A DNA stretch of 52,668 nt from Rhodoblastus acidophilus (GTDB lineage Bacteria > Pseudomonadota > Alphaproteobacteria > Rhizobiales > Beijerinckiaceae), in contig NZ_JAOQNX010000034.1 in the NCBI RefSeq assembly GCF_025961575.1, positions 1 through 52,668 on the forward strand. The letters run 5' to 3'. The notes under the pieces were generated by a model, which saw only the letters and a list, made by a program, of their open reading frames with translations, was not told where the DNA came from and searched no databases. The translations under genes and the position numbers were made by a program. This document shows, piece after piece, positions 42,946 to 52,668 of the stretch; position 1 is the stretch's first letter; every line of letters starts with the position of its first letter.

Positions 42946-43872
42946 TCACGCAGCCAAAGGCTTTGTCTGCTGCTGTGGGTGTGGGCATGTGGTCAACGCG
43001 GCAGCGTTGTCCATCATGTCCACAGCCTTCTCCGCCGCCATGCCTTCGTGCCAGACCACCATCGGCGGCCGGTGGCCGAGGGATTGGTGAAGGCGGCGGT
43101 TGTTGTAGAATTCGATCCAATTGCCGAGGCCGGCCTTGGCTTCGAGTCCATCGGCGTAGCCTTTGAGGTAGAAGTCCTCGTGCTTCAGCGAACGCCACAG
43201 CCGCTCGACGAAGACGTTGTCCATCCACCGGCCGCGGCCGTCCATCGAGATTTTGATCTCCGCCGCCTTCAGGGCGCCGGTGAAGGCGGCGCTCGTGAAC
43301 TGCGAGCCCTGATCGGTGTTGAAAATCTCCGGCTTGCCGAAGCGCGCCAGCGCGTCTTCCAGCGCCGCCACGCAAAAGGATGCGTCCGCCGTATTGGAGA
43401 TGCGCCAGGACAGCACCGCGCGCGTCGCCCAGTCGATGATCGCGACGAGGTAGAGAAAGCCGCGACCGATCGGCAGATAGGTTATATCGGCCGCCCAGAC
43501 GTGGTTGGGCCGCTCGATTTTCAGGTCGCGCAGAAGATAGGGGTATATCTTGTGCCCCGGCGCCGGCTTGCTGGTGTTCGGCTTCGGCCCCAGCGCCGCG
43601 ATCCCCATCTGGCGCATCAACCGCTGCACGCGCTTGCGGTTGATCGTCTCGCCTTCCTCCTTCAGCATTCGCGCGATCCGGCGCGAGCCGAGGAAGGGCC
43701 AGGACGTGTACATCTCGTCGATGCGCCGCATCAGCGCGAGGTCGTTGTCGTTGGCCGGTTTTTTCGGCCGATAGACGCCGGAGCGCGCAACACCCAACAA
43801 GGCGCATTGCCGGCGGACAGACAGCTTCTCGTCGGCGCGGTCAAGCAGGCCTCGACGGTCCGGCGCGCTCAT
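42946..43872 (-). CDS. IS3-family transposase OrfB
   Basis: A 308-aa DDE integrase-type protein: HTH_21 segment ([31 protein letters not shown]), catalytic Asp in [13 protein letters not shown], second Asp in [11 protein letters not shown], and Glu in [19 protein letters not shown]. Its start overlaps the end of OrfA by four bases; a frameshifted OrfAB fusion is the usual active form. Confidence 0.93.
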   Translation of the reverse strand: MSAPDRRGLLDRADEKLSVRRQCALLGVARSGVYRPKKPANDNDLALMRRIDEMYTSWPFLGSRRIARMLKEEGETINRKRVQRLMRQMGIAALGPKPNTSKPAPGHKIYPYLLRDLKIERPNHVWAADITYLPIGRGFLYLVAIIDWATRAVLSWRISNTADASFCVAALEDALARFGKPEIFNTDQGSQFTSAAFTGALKAAEIKISMDGRGRWMDNVFVERLWRSLKHEDFYLKGYADGLEAKAGLGNWIEFYNNRRLHQSLGHRPPMVVWHEGMAAEKAVDMMDNAAALTTCPHPQQQTKPLAA

Positions 43873-44156
43873 CTTCCGGACCTCTTGGCTAAAAAATCGC
43901 GCTCTACAGTGAGTTGGCCGATTTTGGCGTGGAGTTTCTCGATCTCCTTCTCCCGCGTCGCCTCTGCGTCCACGCCGACGCTGGCGTCAAACGCCCGCGC
44001 CGCATTTTCCAGTAACTGCTTCTTCCAGGCGTAAATCTGGTTCGGGTGAACTTCATAGCGCTGCGCCAGGTCCGCAATCGTCGCCTGCTCGCGCATCGCC
44101 TCCAAGGCGATCTTCGCCTTCAACGCCCCGTCAATCTTGCGTCTCGTCTTCTTCAT
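43869..44156 (-). CDS. IS3-family transposase OrfA
   Basis: A 95-aa helix-turn-helix protein beginning [20 protein letters not shown], with the DNA-binding segment [20 protein letters not shown] and a leucine-zipper-like tail ([20 protein letters not shown]). It binds the element ends and is the N-terminal part of the fused transposase. Confidence 0.92.
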   Translation of the reverse strand: MKKTRRKIDGALKAKIALEAMREQATIADLAQRYEVHPNQIYAWKKQLLENAARAFDASVGVDAEATREKEIEKLHAKIGQLTVERDFLAKRSGR

Positions 44157-44531
44157 CGTCCGCTCCGTTTATCAAACAGAACGGCTCGTTTCCAACTTAA
44201 CCGCCGGTCCCAAAAACGGGGTCCATTTCACTTTGCTGAGCTGCTGCAAACCACTGCGATCCATGCCGACATGGATTCAGAGTTTCTCAAGCCTGGCAAG
44301 AGCCCCGCAAACGCCTGCGCCTTGCTACGTCAAAGCGCAAAAGAGGCCTGGGTAATTACCATTCCCAAATGGCGGCGGGGCGGGTGTGAGGCTAAAGAAG
44401 GGGCTTTGACACATCGCAAGGCAAGGCGACGTTACGGCAATTACTGACTAGATGCGGCTTGCATCACGACGACCGCACGCTAACTGGCCCGCTTCATCCC
44501 GCTCGATTGATAAACGCTGAGGATAACGGAA

Positions 44532-44642
44532 ATGGAGCTGAGGCGATGGCGCGATGAACCAACTGCACATGCTTTAGAGTTCGCCTTGATCGCCTGCCTG
44601 CTCGCCGTGATCGCCCTATCATTGCTCGCGGCGCCGGGCTAG
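44532..44642 (+). CDS. Possible Flp-pilin-like small membrane peptide, 36 aa
   Basis: ATG at 44532 to TAG at 44642. After a charged start (MELRRWRDEP) the frame reads ALEFALIACLLAVIALSLLAA. The DE...A.EF.LIA..LAV pattern resembles the membrane segment of Flp/Fap pilins, including the Glu at the fifth position of the mature pilin. It is shorter than normal Flp pilins (about 55 aa) and has no pilus genes nearby, so it may be a fragment or chance resemblance. Confidence 0.35.
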   Translation: MELRRWRDEPTAHALEFALIACLLAVIALSLLAAPG

Positions 44643-44686
44643 AATTTGAGGTCTAGCACAGCGCCGTCCTGCGAACGTTTCGAGGC

Positions 44687-44875
44687 TCAAGCAGCGCGTT
44701 TTGTCTCGCCGGCCTCCTGGAGGATGAGGAGCTTTTCTAAGTTGGCCTTGGTGACCCAGAGCCGGGCGAAGGATTCAGCGTGTTGTTCGTCTCGCGGTGC
44801 AGTCGCATATCCCTGGTTGAATTCTGCGATGGCGTAAAGCACCTCTATAAGGGCTCGTTGCAAGTGCTCATTCAT
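44687..44875 (-). CDS. Small hypothetical protein, 62 aa
   Basis: A helical cytosolic protein (NEHLQRALIEVLYAIAEFNQ, ESFARLWVTKANLEKLLILQ). No known motif, signal or membrane segment. The codon composition is plausible and the ORF fills an otherwise empty interval between mobile elements. No strong ribosome site; function unknown. Confidence 0.5.
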   Translation of the reverse strand: MNEHLQRALIEVLYAIAEFNQGYATAPRDEQHAESFARLWVTKANLEKLLILQEAGETKRAA

Positions 44876-45304
44876 GACGAATGCCTGACTTCGGCTGGTG
44901 TTGACTGAACCCTACAGAACACCGCAGGGCAGGAACTGAAGCGTTGTTCAACTGGCGTGAAAACCTAGCTGAACCGGCGCGTTGGCCAAGGTTCAAGGGG
45001 TTAATCCGTCGTTTAACGTGTCGATCGGCCGCAGACAGCCGCCATCGGTAGCCCAAATGGGCCTTACCAGCGTGTGGGTGATCTGCACGCGCGACGGCTG
45101 CAAAAGATCGGTCGCGCTCGAATGGGACAAGCTCGGCCTTCACGACGATCTGCCGTTCTCCGAAATTGGGGGCGGTTGTAGCGCGACAATCTGGGTGAGA
45201 GGCGCGCGACAATCAAAGTGAGAATCCGTAGTCGCGGCGACGCTGATCATTGCGGCGTTGATTGACGCGCGCAAGCGGATTTTGTCGCTGATTGTCGCGG
45301 CGCG

Positions 45305-47769
<2,465 letters not shown>

Positions 47770-48394
47770 CGATTCTCATCCTGATTGACGCGCCGTTCTC
47801 AGCTTGATCGTCGCGGGACAGGGCGGTGCCGGTTCGTCTGTTCCGGATGCGGGTCCAGGCGGTAAGCATGACGCCAGATTGGCGTGAGCTATGGCGGAAA
47901 ACTGGGGTGCGCCCCGAAGGCGCGTGTTGCTTGTGGAGGGAGATTCCACCCGGAGAGTTGTCGATTGATCTGGTAGCTGACGAGCGGTTCGGCTGGGTAA
48001 CTGGCGGGATCGGAGCCTCGTGACAAAGGCCGCCCTGGGCGGTTGAGCGATCCAGCGGGCCGTAACGCGAGTGAAGTCTGAGCAGGCCTCGAAAGATCCG
48101 ATGCGGACGCCGACCCACCCTCAGTTTGGGGAAGGCCGTGCGGACAGGGAAGCAATCGACACATGCACCTGTTCGGTCCGCCGGGGTAATGGACACGGCA
48201 CGTTGGAAGGGCAACGCGGGTAATCGGGGGAGACCCATCTGATCGGGGGTCGCGGCTTCAACAGCGCATGAGGCGTTGGATCAGGTGGGGGTCGGACAGG
48301 GTCGTACTACCATTGAGGCCGGGTAACGCCGGCGGAGGAAAGGGCCCTGACTTCTGGTGTGCTTTCGAAGATGGAGAGGAAAGGGTGATTGGCG

Positions 48395-49723
48395 ATGAGC
48401 CTTGAAACGCCCGAAAAGATCAGGACCCTTCAGAGGAAGCTCTATTGTAAGGCGAAGACGGAACCCGCTTTCCGCTTCTACCTGCTCTACGATAAGGTTT
48501 ACCGCGAAGATATCCTTCGCCACGCTTATATGCTGGCTCGCGCCAATGCGGGGGCCTCAGGCGTGGACGGGGTGACTTTCGAGCAAATCGATGCGTCGGG
48601 CGTAGAAGCTTGGCTGTCGGGTTTACGCGAGGAACTCGTTTCGAAGACGTACCGGCCCGATCCGGTGCGACGGGCGACAATTCCGAAACCGGGAGGCGGC
48701 GGCGAACGCCCGCTCGGCATTCCAACAATACGGGATCGGGTTGTTCAGACCGCCGCCAAGCTCGTGCTGGAGCCGATATTCGAGGCGGACTTCGAGGATA
48801 GCGCATACGGCTATCGACTGCGACGCAGCGCGGTCGATGCGGTTAAGGAAGCGCACCGGCTGATCTGCCGGGGCTATACTGACGTGTTAGACGCTGATTT
48901 GTCGAAATATTTTGACACGATCCCGCATGCGGCCCTTCTTAAATCGGTGGCCCGCCGCATCGTCGATCGGCATATGCTGTGGCTGATCAAGCTATGGCTG
49001 AAAGCGCCGGTCGAAGAACGGGACGGCGACGGAACGCGGCGTATGAGCGGCGGCAAAAGCAACGGCTGCGGCACTCCGCAAGGCGGTGTCGCAAGTCCTT
49101 TGCTCGCCACGATCTACATGAACCGCTTTCTGAAGCATTGGCGTCTCACCGGATGTAGCGAAGCATTCCAAGGTCACGTTATCTCTTACGCGGACGACTT
49201 CGTCATACTCAGCCGCGGACACGCGGATGAGGCTCTGACGTGGACGAGAGCGGTGATGACGAAGCTCGGGCTGACGCTCAACGAGGACAAAACCTCGGTG
49301 AGGAACGCCCGGAAGGAAAGCTTTGACTTTCTTGGCTACACGCTGGGACCACGCCATTTTCCCAAAGATGGTCGTTGGTATCTGGGCGCGAGCCCATCCA
49401 AGAAGAGCGTGCAAAGGATCAAGCTGAAAGTCCACGACATGTTGTCCCCGGGCAACAAGAGCGCATGGCCTGAAGTGCAAAAGCGACTGAACCGCCTTCT
49501 GGGCGGCTGGTCGGCGTATTTCGGCTATGGCGCTCTCGCTGCGGCGTATCGAGCCGTTGACGATCACGTCTATGACCGAGTGCGCAACTTCCTATGCAAA
49601 CGACATAAAGCGCCAGGGCGCGGCACCAACCGGTTCTCACGGGAGCACGTCTACGGAGAGCTGGGAGTGCTGCGTCTTCGAAGTCGCGGGCGCGGCTTGT
49701 CGCCGGCGTGTGCCCTACAATGA
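48395..49723 (+). CDS. ltrA: Group II intron reverse transcriptase/maturase
   Basis: A 442-aa protein: RT domains with GVDGVTFEQID, PKPGGGGERPLGIPTIRDR, DLSKYFDTIP, GTPQGGVASPLLA and the catalytic YADD in ISYADDFVILS, then LGLTLNEDKT and FDFLGYTLG. The maturase (X) domain follows (LNRLLGGWSAYFGYG). The C-terminal HNH endonuclease found in many relatives is absent; it ends LGVLRLRSRGRGLSPACALQ. ATG at 48395 is preferred to the TTG six bases earlier. It promotes intron splicing and target-primed reverse transcription. Confidence 0.95.
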   Translation: MSLETPEKIRTLQRKLYCKAKTEPAFRFYLLYDKVYREDILRHAYMLARANAGASGVDGVTFEQIDASGVEAWLSGLREELVSKTYRPDPVRRATIPKPGGGGERPLGIPTIRDRVVQTAAKLVLEPIFEADFEDSAYGYRLRRSAVDAVKEAHRLICRGYTDVLDADLSKYFDTIPHAALLKSVARRIVDRHMLWLIKLWLKAPVEERDGDGTRRMSGGKSNGCGTPQGGVASPLLATIYMNRFLKHWRLTGCSEAFQGHVISYADDFVILSRGHADEALTWTRAVMTKLGLTLNEDKTSVRNARKESFDFLGYTLGPRHFPKDGRWYLGASPSKKSVQRIKLKVHDMLSPGNKSAWPEVQKRLNRLLGGWSAYFGYGALAAAYRAVDDHVYDRVRNFLCKRHKAPGRGTNRFSREHVYGELGVLRLRSRGRGLSPACALQ

Positions 49724-49733
49724 AGCCAGTCGG

Positions 49734-49768
49734 AAAGCCGAATGCGGGAAATCCGCACGTTCGGTTTG
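49734..49768 (+). ncRNA. Group II intron domain V
   Basis: AAAGCCGAATGCGG-GAAA-tetraloop-TCCGCACGTTCGGTTT forms the conserved catalytic hairpin with a GAAA loop and an internal bulge, 11 bases after the maturase stop. Confidence 0.85.
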
Positions 49769-49902
49769 ATGAGCAGGGAGGGGAAACGGGGCGCAATATG
49801 CTACCGCGCCTCTCTCTGACTCTACTGATGACGGCGTGAGGAAGGCGGCGTAACGGGGTTGGTGACCAAACCTGCCCGAACCTCCCGAAGGAGCGTTACG
49901 CC

Positions 49903-50760
49903 ATGAATGAGAATAAAGTCGTCGTCCTGCGTCAGAAGAGGAAATCGACGATCCGCTCACCGAAATCTTGCGATTAGGAGCCAAGCGGCTGATCGCGCAG
50001 GCGGTGGTTTTATTGCGGACCATGCGGACAAGATGCTGGCGGATGGCCGGCAGCGGGTTGTTCGCCACGGGCATGATCCTGTTCGTCAGATCCAAGGATC
50101 GGGCCGGTGGAGGTGCAGAAGCCCAAAGCCCGTGACCGCGGCGCGGCGAGCGAAAGCGAACGCATCCGCTATTCCTCTGCGATCCTGCCGCAATGGGCGC
50201 GGCGCACCAAGAGCCTCGACGCGCTGCTGCCGGCGCTCTATCTGCGCGGCGTTTCAGCCGGCGATTTTCAGGACGTCCTGGCGGCGCTGCTCGGCAAGGA
50301 TGCGCCCAATCTCTCACCGTCGGTCATTTCGAGGCTGAAGCGCGAATGGGAGGACGAATATCAGCGCTGGCAGAAGAGAAATCTCGCCGCGCGCCGGTAC
50401 GTCTATCTCTGGGCCGACGGTGTTTATCTCCAGGCGCGCATGGAGCCGCAGGCCGAATGCATGCTGGTCGTGATCGGCGCCACGCCGGAGGGCAAGAAAG
50501 AACCGGTTGGCTTTCAGGCCGGCTTTCGCGAGAGCGCGCAGAGCTGGAAGGAGCTGCTGGTCGACCTGAAGGCGCGCGGCCTGGCGTTGGCGCCGGAACT
50601 CGCGGTCGGCGACGGCGCGCTCGGCTTCTGGAAGGCGTTAGAGGAAGCGTTTTCGACGACGCGGCATCAGAGGTGCTGGTTTCACAAATCAGGAAATGTT
50701 CTCAAAAAGTTGCCGAAGTCGCTTCAGACGGCGGCGCACCAGGATCTGCGCGAATTCTGA
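49903..50760 (+). pseudogene. IS256-family transposase, frameshifted and truncated
   Basis: ATG at 49903 (AAGGAG upstream) starts MNENKVVVLRQ, then changes frame to EEEIDDPLTEILRLGAKRLI, again to GGFIADHADKMLADGRQRVV, and from about 50107 reads VEVQKPKARDRGAASESERI, RRTKSLDALLPALYLRGVSA, WADGVYLQARMEPQAECMLV and QRCWFHKSGNVLKKLPKSLQ. This is the IS256/Mutator transposase with the first two catalytic acidic residues. It stops at 50760 after DLREF, losing the last third including the catalytic Glu. Confidence 0.9.
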
Positions 50761-50915
50761 CTGGCGCAGCCGCTTCTGCGACGGCTGAGGCTCGGCGCCG
50801 GCCAGCCCGGCGCAATCCTCGATTAGGGACATGCTGTGGGGCGGGCCGCCATCGCTTCTACCCGGCGAACATAGGGTCTAGGTCCAGACACACAATAGCC
50901 CTCGTTCGTGAGAGC

Positions 50916-51107
50916 TCATCTCGTGGCCATGATCTGGAGATCGGTGAACCACTTCCGCATCGTCTGATCGTTTCTGATGGCCTCAAGCACCACATCGGCC
51001 GTCATCTGGAGGTGCGCCGCCAGCGATTCGCCTGCGCGCGCGCCGTCCCGCGCGAGGGATACGTCCATCAGGGCGCGATGTTCGCCTTCAAGGTCCCGAG
51101 CTTCCCA
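50916..51107 (-). pseudogene. GntR-family regulator FCD-domain fragment
   Basis: A reverse-strand frame bounded by stops reads WEARDLEGEHRALMDVSLAR, GESLAAHLQMTADVVLEAIR and ends TDLQIMATR. The EHRALMDAxLARD...LLxxHL pattern is the C-terminal end of the FCD ligand-binding domain of GntR (FadR-type) regulators. The DNA-binding N-terminus is missing. GntR-FCD regulators often control malonate decarboxylase genes, a fragment of which lies at the window end; any link is speculative. The rest of 50761-51248 shows nothing supported. Confidence 0.7.
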
Positions 51108-51248
51108 TCAATGCTTCCGTTAGGCACCGCGCAAGTTCCCCGCGAATCTTCAATCGGCTGGAGGCCTCGAAACGACGTCGCGGCTATCGCAATGTCCAAC
51201 CCGACTGGGCGTTCTGACGAACGTTACTTTGCCGCGGGGGCTCTTTTT

Positions 51249-51467
51249 TCACCCAAACGTCTGGCAATCGGAATATCCCTTGAGCCAATCGAAAAATTCA
51301 TCTGCCGAAATATTCAAGCCCCCGGGGCCTTCAATTCTAATGATCTCGCTTCCTTGGCGCTGCAAAGCGCGCGCATGGATCAGCGCATTCAACTTCGCCT
51401 CAATCGCTGGGCTTCGTTGTTCAGGTTGTCGCGCGAGACTGAAATAAACAACAACCCAATTGGACAT
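51249..51467 (-). CDS. Small hypothetical protein, 72 aa
   Basis: Starts MSNWVVVYFSLARQPEQRSP and continues with a helical segment (AIEAKLNALIHARALQRQGS), then IIRIEGPGGLNISADEFFDW. The alternating strands and helices look like a real small folded domain. No family recognised. No strong ribosome site; surrounding DNA is decayed, so it may be a remnant or a new gene. Confidence 0.5.
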   Translation of the reverse strand: MSNWVVVYFSLARQPEQRSPAIEAKLNALIHARALQRQGSEIIRIEGPGGLNISADEFFDWLKGYSDCQTFG

Positions 51468-51694
51468 CTCGGAGCGTTCCCTACCCCAACGGGACTACAT
51501 CACGGCGTCGTCGCGATCACAAGCCTGAGAATTCAGCAGGTCGCTTTGGGATCAGATCATGGGCTAGTCAAGCTTCGTTGGCTCAGAACGCGCCGCTGCA
51601 GCCTCGACGGAGATCGCCAGCTCGTCTGCGGCGGAGTAGACGCGCCGCAGGAAGGCGAGCGCACTTCAAACTTTACGGCCGACGCGTTCGAGCG

Positions 51695-52099
51695 CTATGC
51701 GCGGCCAGAAGCCGAAAACGACTTTTCGCCTTCGCGCTCCACCGCTGCCAGCAAGCCATCGCGAAGGGACATAAGGTCATACGGCATATGGCATATGCCC
51801 GATTTTGGAAACCGCTCGCGCAAGGCCTCAAGTTCCTCGAATGTGGCGAAGACGAAGGGAATGCCGCGAGCATGCAGCGCCTCTGCCACGGACAAGAAAT
51901 CTCTACCGGTCAGATCAGCGTCGACGTAGGCGGCGTCAATTATCGGTTTGGCGGCCAAAAAATCAAGTGCAGCCTTGACGGACCTTGGATGCCCGACAAC
52001 TTCGGCCCCCTCGTTCTCCAGCGCATAGCAAAGCGCTTGGTTGAGCATGAAGTCGCCTGCGACGAGGAAGACTCGCCTCTGCTGCAATGAAGAACCCAT
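51695..52099 (-). CDS. Degenerate receiver-domain protein
   Basis: A 134-aa CheY-like fold: VFLVAGDFMLNQALCYALEN, AYVDADLTGRDFLSVAEAL, IPFVFATFEE, CHMPYDLMSLRDGLLAAVER. The acceptor-position Asp is kept (VDADL), but the acidic pair after strand 1 is reduced to a single Asp (AGD) and the conserved Lys-Pro is replaced by Met-Pro (HMPYD). It may bind a partner without normal phosphotransfer. ATG at 52099 has GGGAGC 6 bases upstream. It follows a receiver scrap of a lost hybrid kinase (52409-52532). The 309 bases between them hold nothing supported. Confidence 0.8.
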   Translation of the reverse strand: MGSSLQQRRVFLVAGDFMLNQALCYALENEGAEVVGHPRSVKAALDFLAAKPIIDAAYVDADLTGRDFLSVAEALHARGIPFVFATFEELEALRERFPKSGICHMPYDLMSLRDGLLAAVEREGEKSFSASGRA

Positions 52100-52408
52100 G
52101 ATCGCTCCCGATGGAAAATATTGTTGTCGCTCCCGCTTCGCTGGCAGGCGCGCCGACGGCTTTGTGTCTTTTCCTGAACTTTCGTGCAGCGCGCCAGTTC
52201 CTTGGGCGATGCGCTCCTTTGATTGCAACAGTCTTGTATTCCGTCGGTTCGCTCAGTTGCCGAATCCGTTGGCGCCGAAATCGACGCCGTCTGCCTGCCC
52301 GCCCATTGTATCGGCCCTGTCCAAACCGTTGGCCGATTGCTGCAATATTTCGAGAAAAACGAGGTGTCGATATTCTCCGACCGTAGACTGGGCCGCAGCA
52401 GCAATGGT

Positions 52409-52532
52409 TCACCCTTGGCCCTGCACAGCTGATGTGGATCGACGAATCATCGACGCTATATTGCGGCGCAAGTCCTCCAGCTTCACGGGCTTATGCAGAA
52501 GTTCGAGGCCACAGGATGCGATCTGTGACATT
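52409..52532 (-). pseudogene. C-terminal receiver scrap of a hybrid kinase
   Basis: The reverse frame reads MSQIASCGLELLHKPVKLED and LRRNIASMIRRSTSA, matching the receiver ends of the kinases at 12017 (SSGFELLHKPV...LRRKIATMI) and 16171. Homology ends abruptly at about 52532, where opposite-strand malonate decarboxylase sequence begins. It is the remains of a third member of that kinase family. Confidence 0.75.
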
Positions 52533-52534
52533 CG

Positions 52535-52668
52535 CTGGGCGGCGCCGTCGGCGAGGTGCATGGCGCGAAGATTGTCGGCCTGCTGGAGCGCGCCCTGGAC
52601 GAGCGTCCGGCCGCCGTGCTGCTGCTGGTCGAATCCGGCGGCGTTCGGCTGCATGAAGCCAATGCGGG
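52535..52668 (+). pseudogene. mdcD: Malonate decarboxylase beta subunit fragment (runs off window)
   Basis: The plus frame reads LGGAVGEVHGAKIVGLLERA, then PAAVLLLVESGGVRLHEANA and continues past the window edge. GGxVGEVHGAK and LLLxESGGVRLxEAN are hallmarks of MdcD, a carboxyltransferase-like subunit. A stop codon precedes it in frame and the first 60 or so expected residues are missing, so it is 5'-truncated at a recombination junction with the receiver scrap. Confidence 0.7.

Larger units (their letters stand above)
42872..44230 (-). mobile_element. IS3-family insertion sequence
   Basis: A 1359-bp element. The left end is TGAAATGGACCCGCG and the right end, reversed, is TGAAATGGACCCCG, with a further matching GGGACCG block inside each end. 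A 3-bp target duplication CTT flanks it (42869-42871 and 44231-44233). It encodes OrfA and OrfB with a 4-base overlap and no visible lesion, so it may be functional. It lies inside the IS66 transposase gene. Confidence 0.92.
41912..44264 (-). pseudogene. IS66-family transposase (TnpC), split by an IS3 insertion and decayed
   Basis: Reading from ATG 44264: MDRSGLQQLSK, then (after removing 42872-44230 and one copy of the 3-bp duplication) EQLIDLVLQLQRPDKTSRTS SKPP, and after one frameshift STDRKEKRENSRPGGAKPGH, zinc-finger segments CAFCGG and CQHCG, then MHYKGFQALSYERL, ETGVRIEGANAYHWVFHC and CLAHLARDAAFAL. This is the IS66 transposase N-terminal two thirds. At least two more frame changes occur (near 42820 and 42580), and the C-terminus is cut off at the IS5 scrap. 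It is clearly dead. Confidence 0.85.
47907..49825 (+). mobile_element. Group II intron with encoded maturase
   Basis: The 5' end GTGCGCCCCGAAGGCGCGTG is the conserved GUGCG start. The reverse transcriptase ORF sits in the domain IV position, followed by a domain V hairpin (49734-49768) and a domain VI stem ending about 49825 (CTCTAC). Size about 1.92 kb. If precisely removed, the flanking bases join as AAA ACT GGG TGA, so it lies directly before the stop codon of the zinc-ribbon gene. The 3' boundary may be off by a few bases. Confidence 0.85.

Noticed and set aside
44286-44450. Plus-strand frame FLKPGKSPANACALLRQSAK, vaguely like a DUF1269 segment
   Set aside because: The similarity covers too few residues and the rest of the frame is not protein-like.
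50193-51929. A 578-codon plus-strand open frame
   Set aside because: It begins as a shadow of the IS256 transposase, then crosses a GntR relic and a receiver gene on the other strand. Its composition is arginine/serine-rich with no domain.

Overview
The window is GC-rich DNA with alphaproteobacterial-style genes. The domain repertoire (HWE/LovR-type kinase, bacteriophytochrome, many PAS kinases, stand-alone receivers, a cobalamin-binding regulator) suggests Hyphomicrobiales, perhaps a Beijerinckiaceae/Methylocystaceae-like or phototrophic relative. I cannot name a genus. I recognise no tRNA, rRNA or CRISPR array.

Layout: (1) 1-7.4 kb: a small ORF with a clear terminator; a reverse-strand chemotaxis cluster of two cytosolic PAS proteins flanking a methyl-accepting protein; an IS110 scrap; a membrane GGDEF-EAL protein; a bacteriohemerythrin. 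(2) 8.2-16.1 kb: a second transmembrane MCP, a decayed stretch with IS3 and MCP scraps, two tiny unannotated-type ORFs, a 1029-residue membrane hybrid histidine kinase and a secreted hypothetical protein. (3) 16.1-21.6 kb: a tight operon of bacteriophytochrome kinase, single-domain response regulator and REC-PAS-kinase-REC hybrid. (4) 21.99-25.7 kb: an intact-looking IS5-family element and a large two-kinase hybrid broken by frameshifts. (5) 26.1-31.2 kb: an arylsulfatase translationally coupled to an eight-heme cytochrome c/TPR protein, then a decayed AidB-like acyl-CoA dehydrogenase. (6) 31.5-41.2 kb: a giant CheB-CheR-PAS-kinase fusion plus a CheY-like regulator, convergent with a three-gene operon of cobalamin-binding protein, diguanylate cyclase and GGDEF-EAL protein. 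(7) 41.7-52.7 kb: a mobile-element graveyard. It holds an IS5 scrap, an IS66 transposase split by an IS3 element with a 3-bp target duplication, an IS21 element with a 7-bp target duplication interrupting a zinc-ribbon gene, a group II intron at the 3' end of that same gene, a broken IS256 transposase, and scraps of a GntR regulator, a receiver domain and malonate decarboxylase beta subunit.

The dominant theme is signal integration. Light is the likely input for the phytochrome and possibly for the cobalamin protein; redox or oxygen for the Aer-like PAS proteins and hemerythrin. Outputs are phosphorelay, chemotaxis-type methylation and cyclic-di-GMP turnover. The most unusual points are a phytochrome in which the near-invariant chromophore-pocket His is Tyr, a CarH-like W-x9-EH cobalamin motif in a protein with no DNA-binding domain that sits in one operon with two cyclic-di-GMP enzymes, and the coupling of a sulfatase to an octaheme cytochrome.
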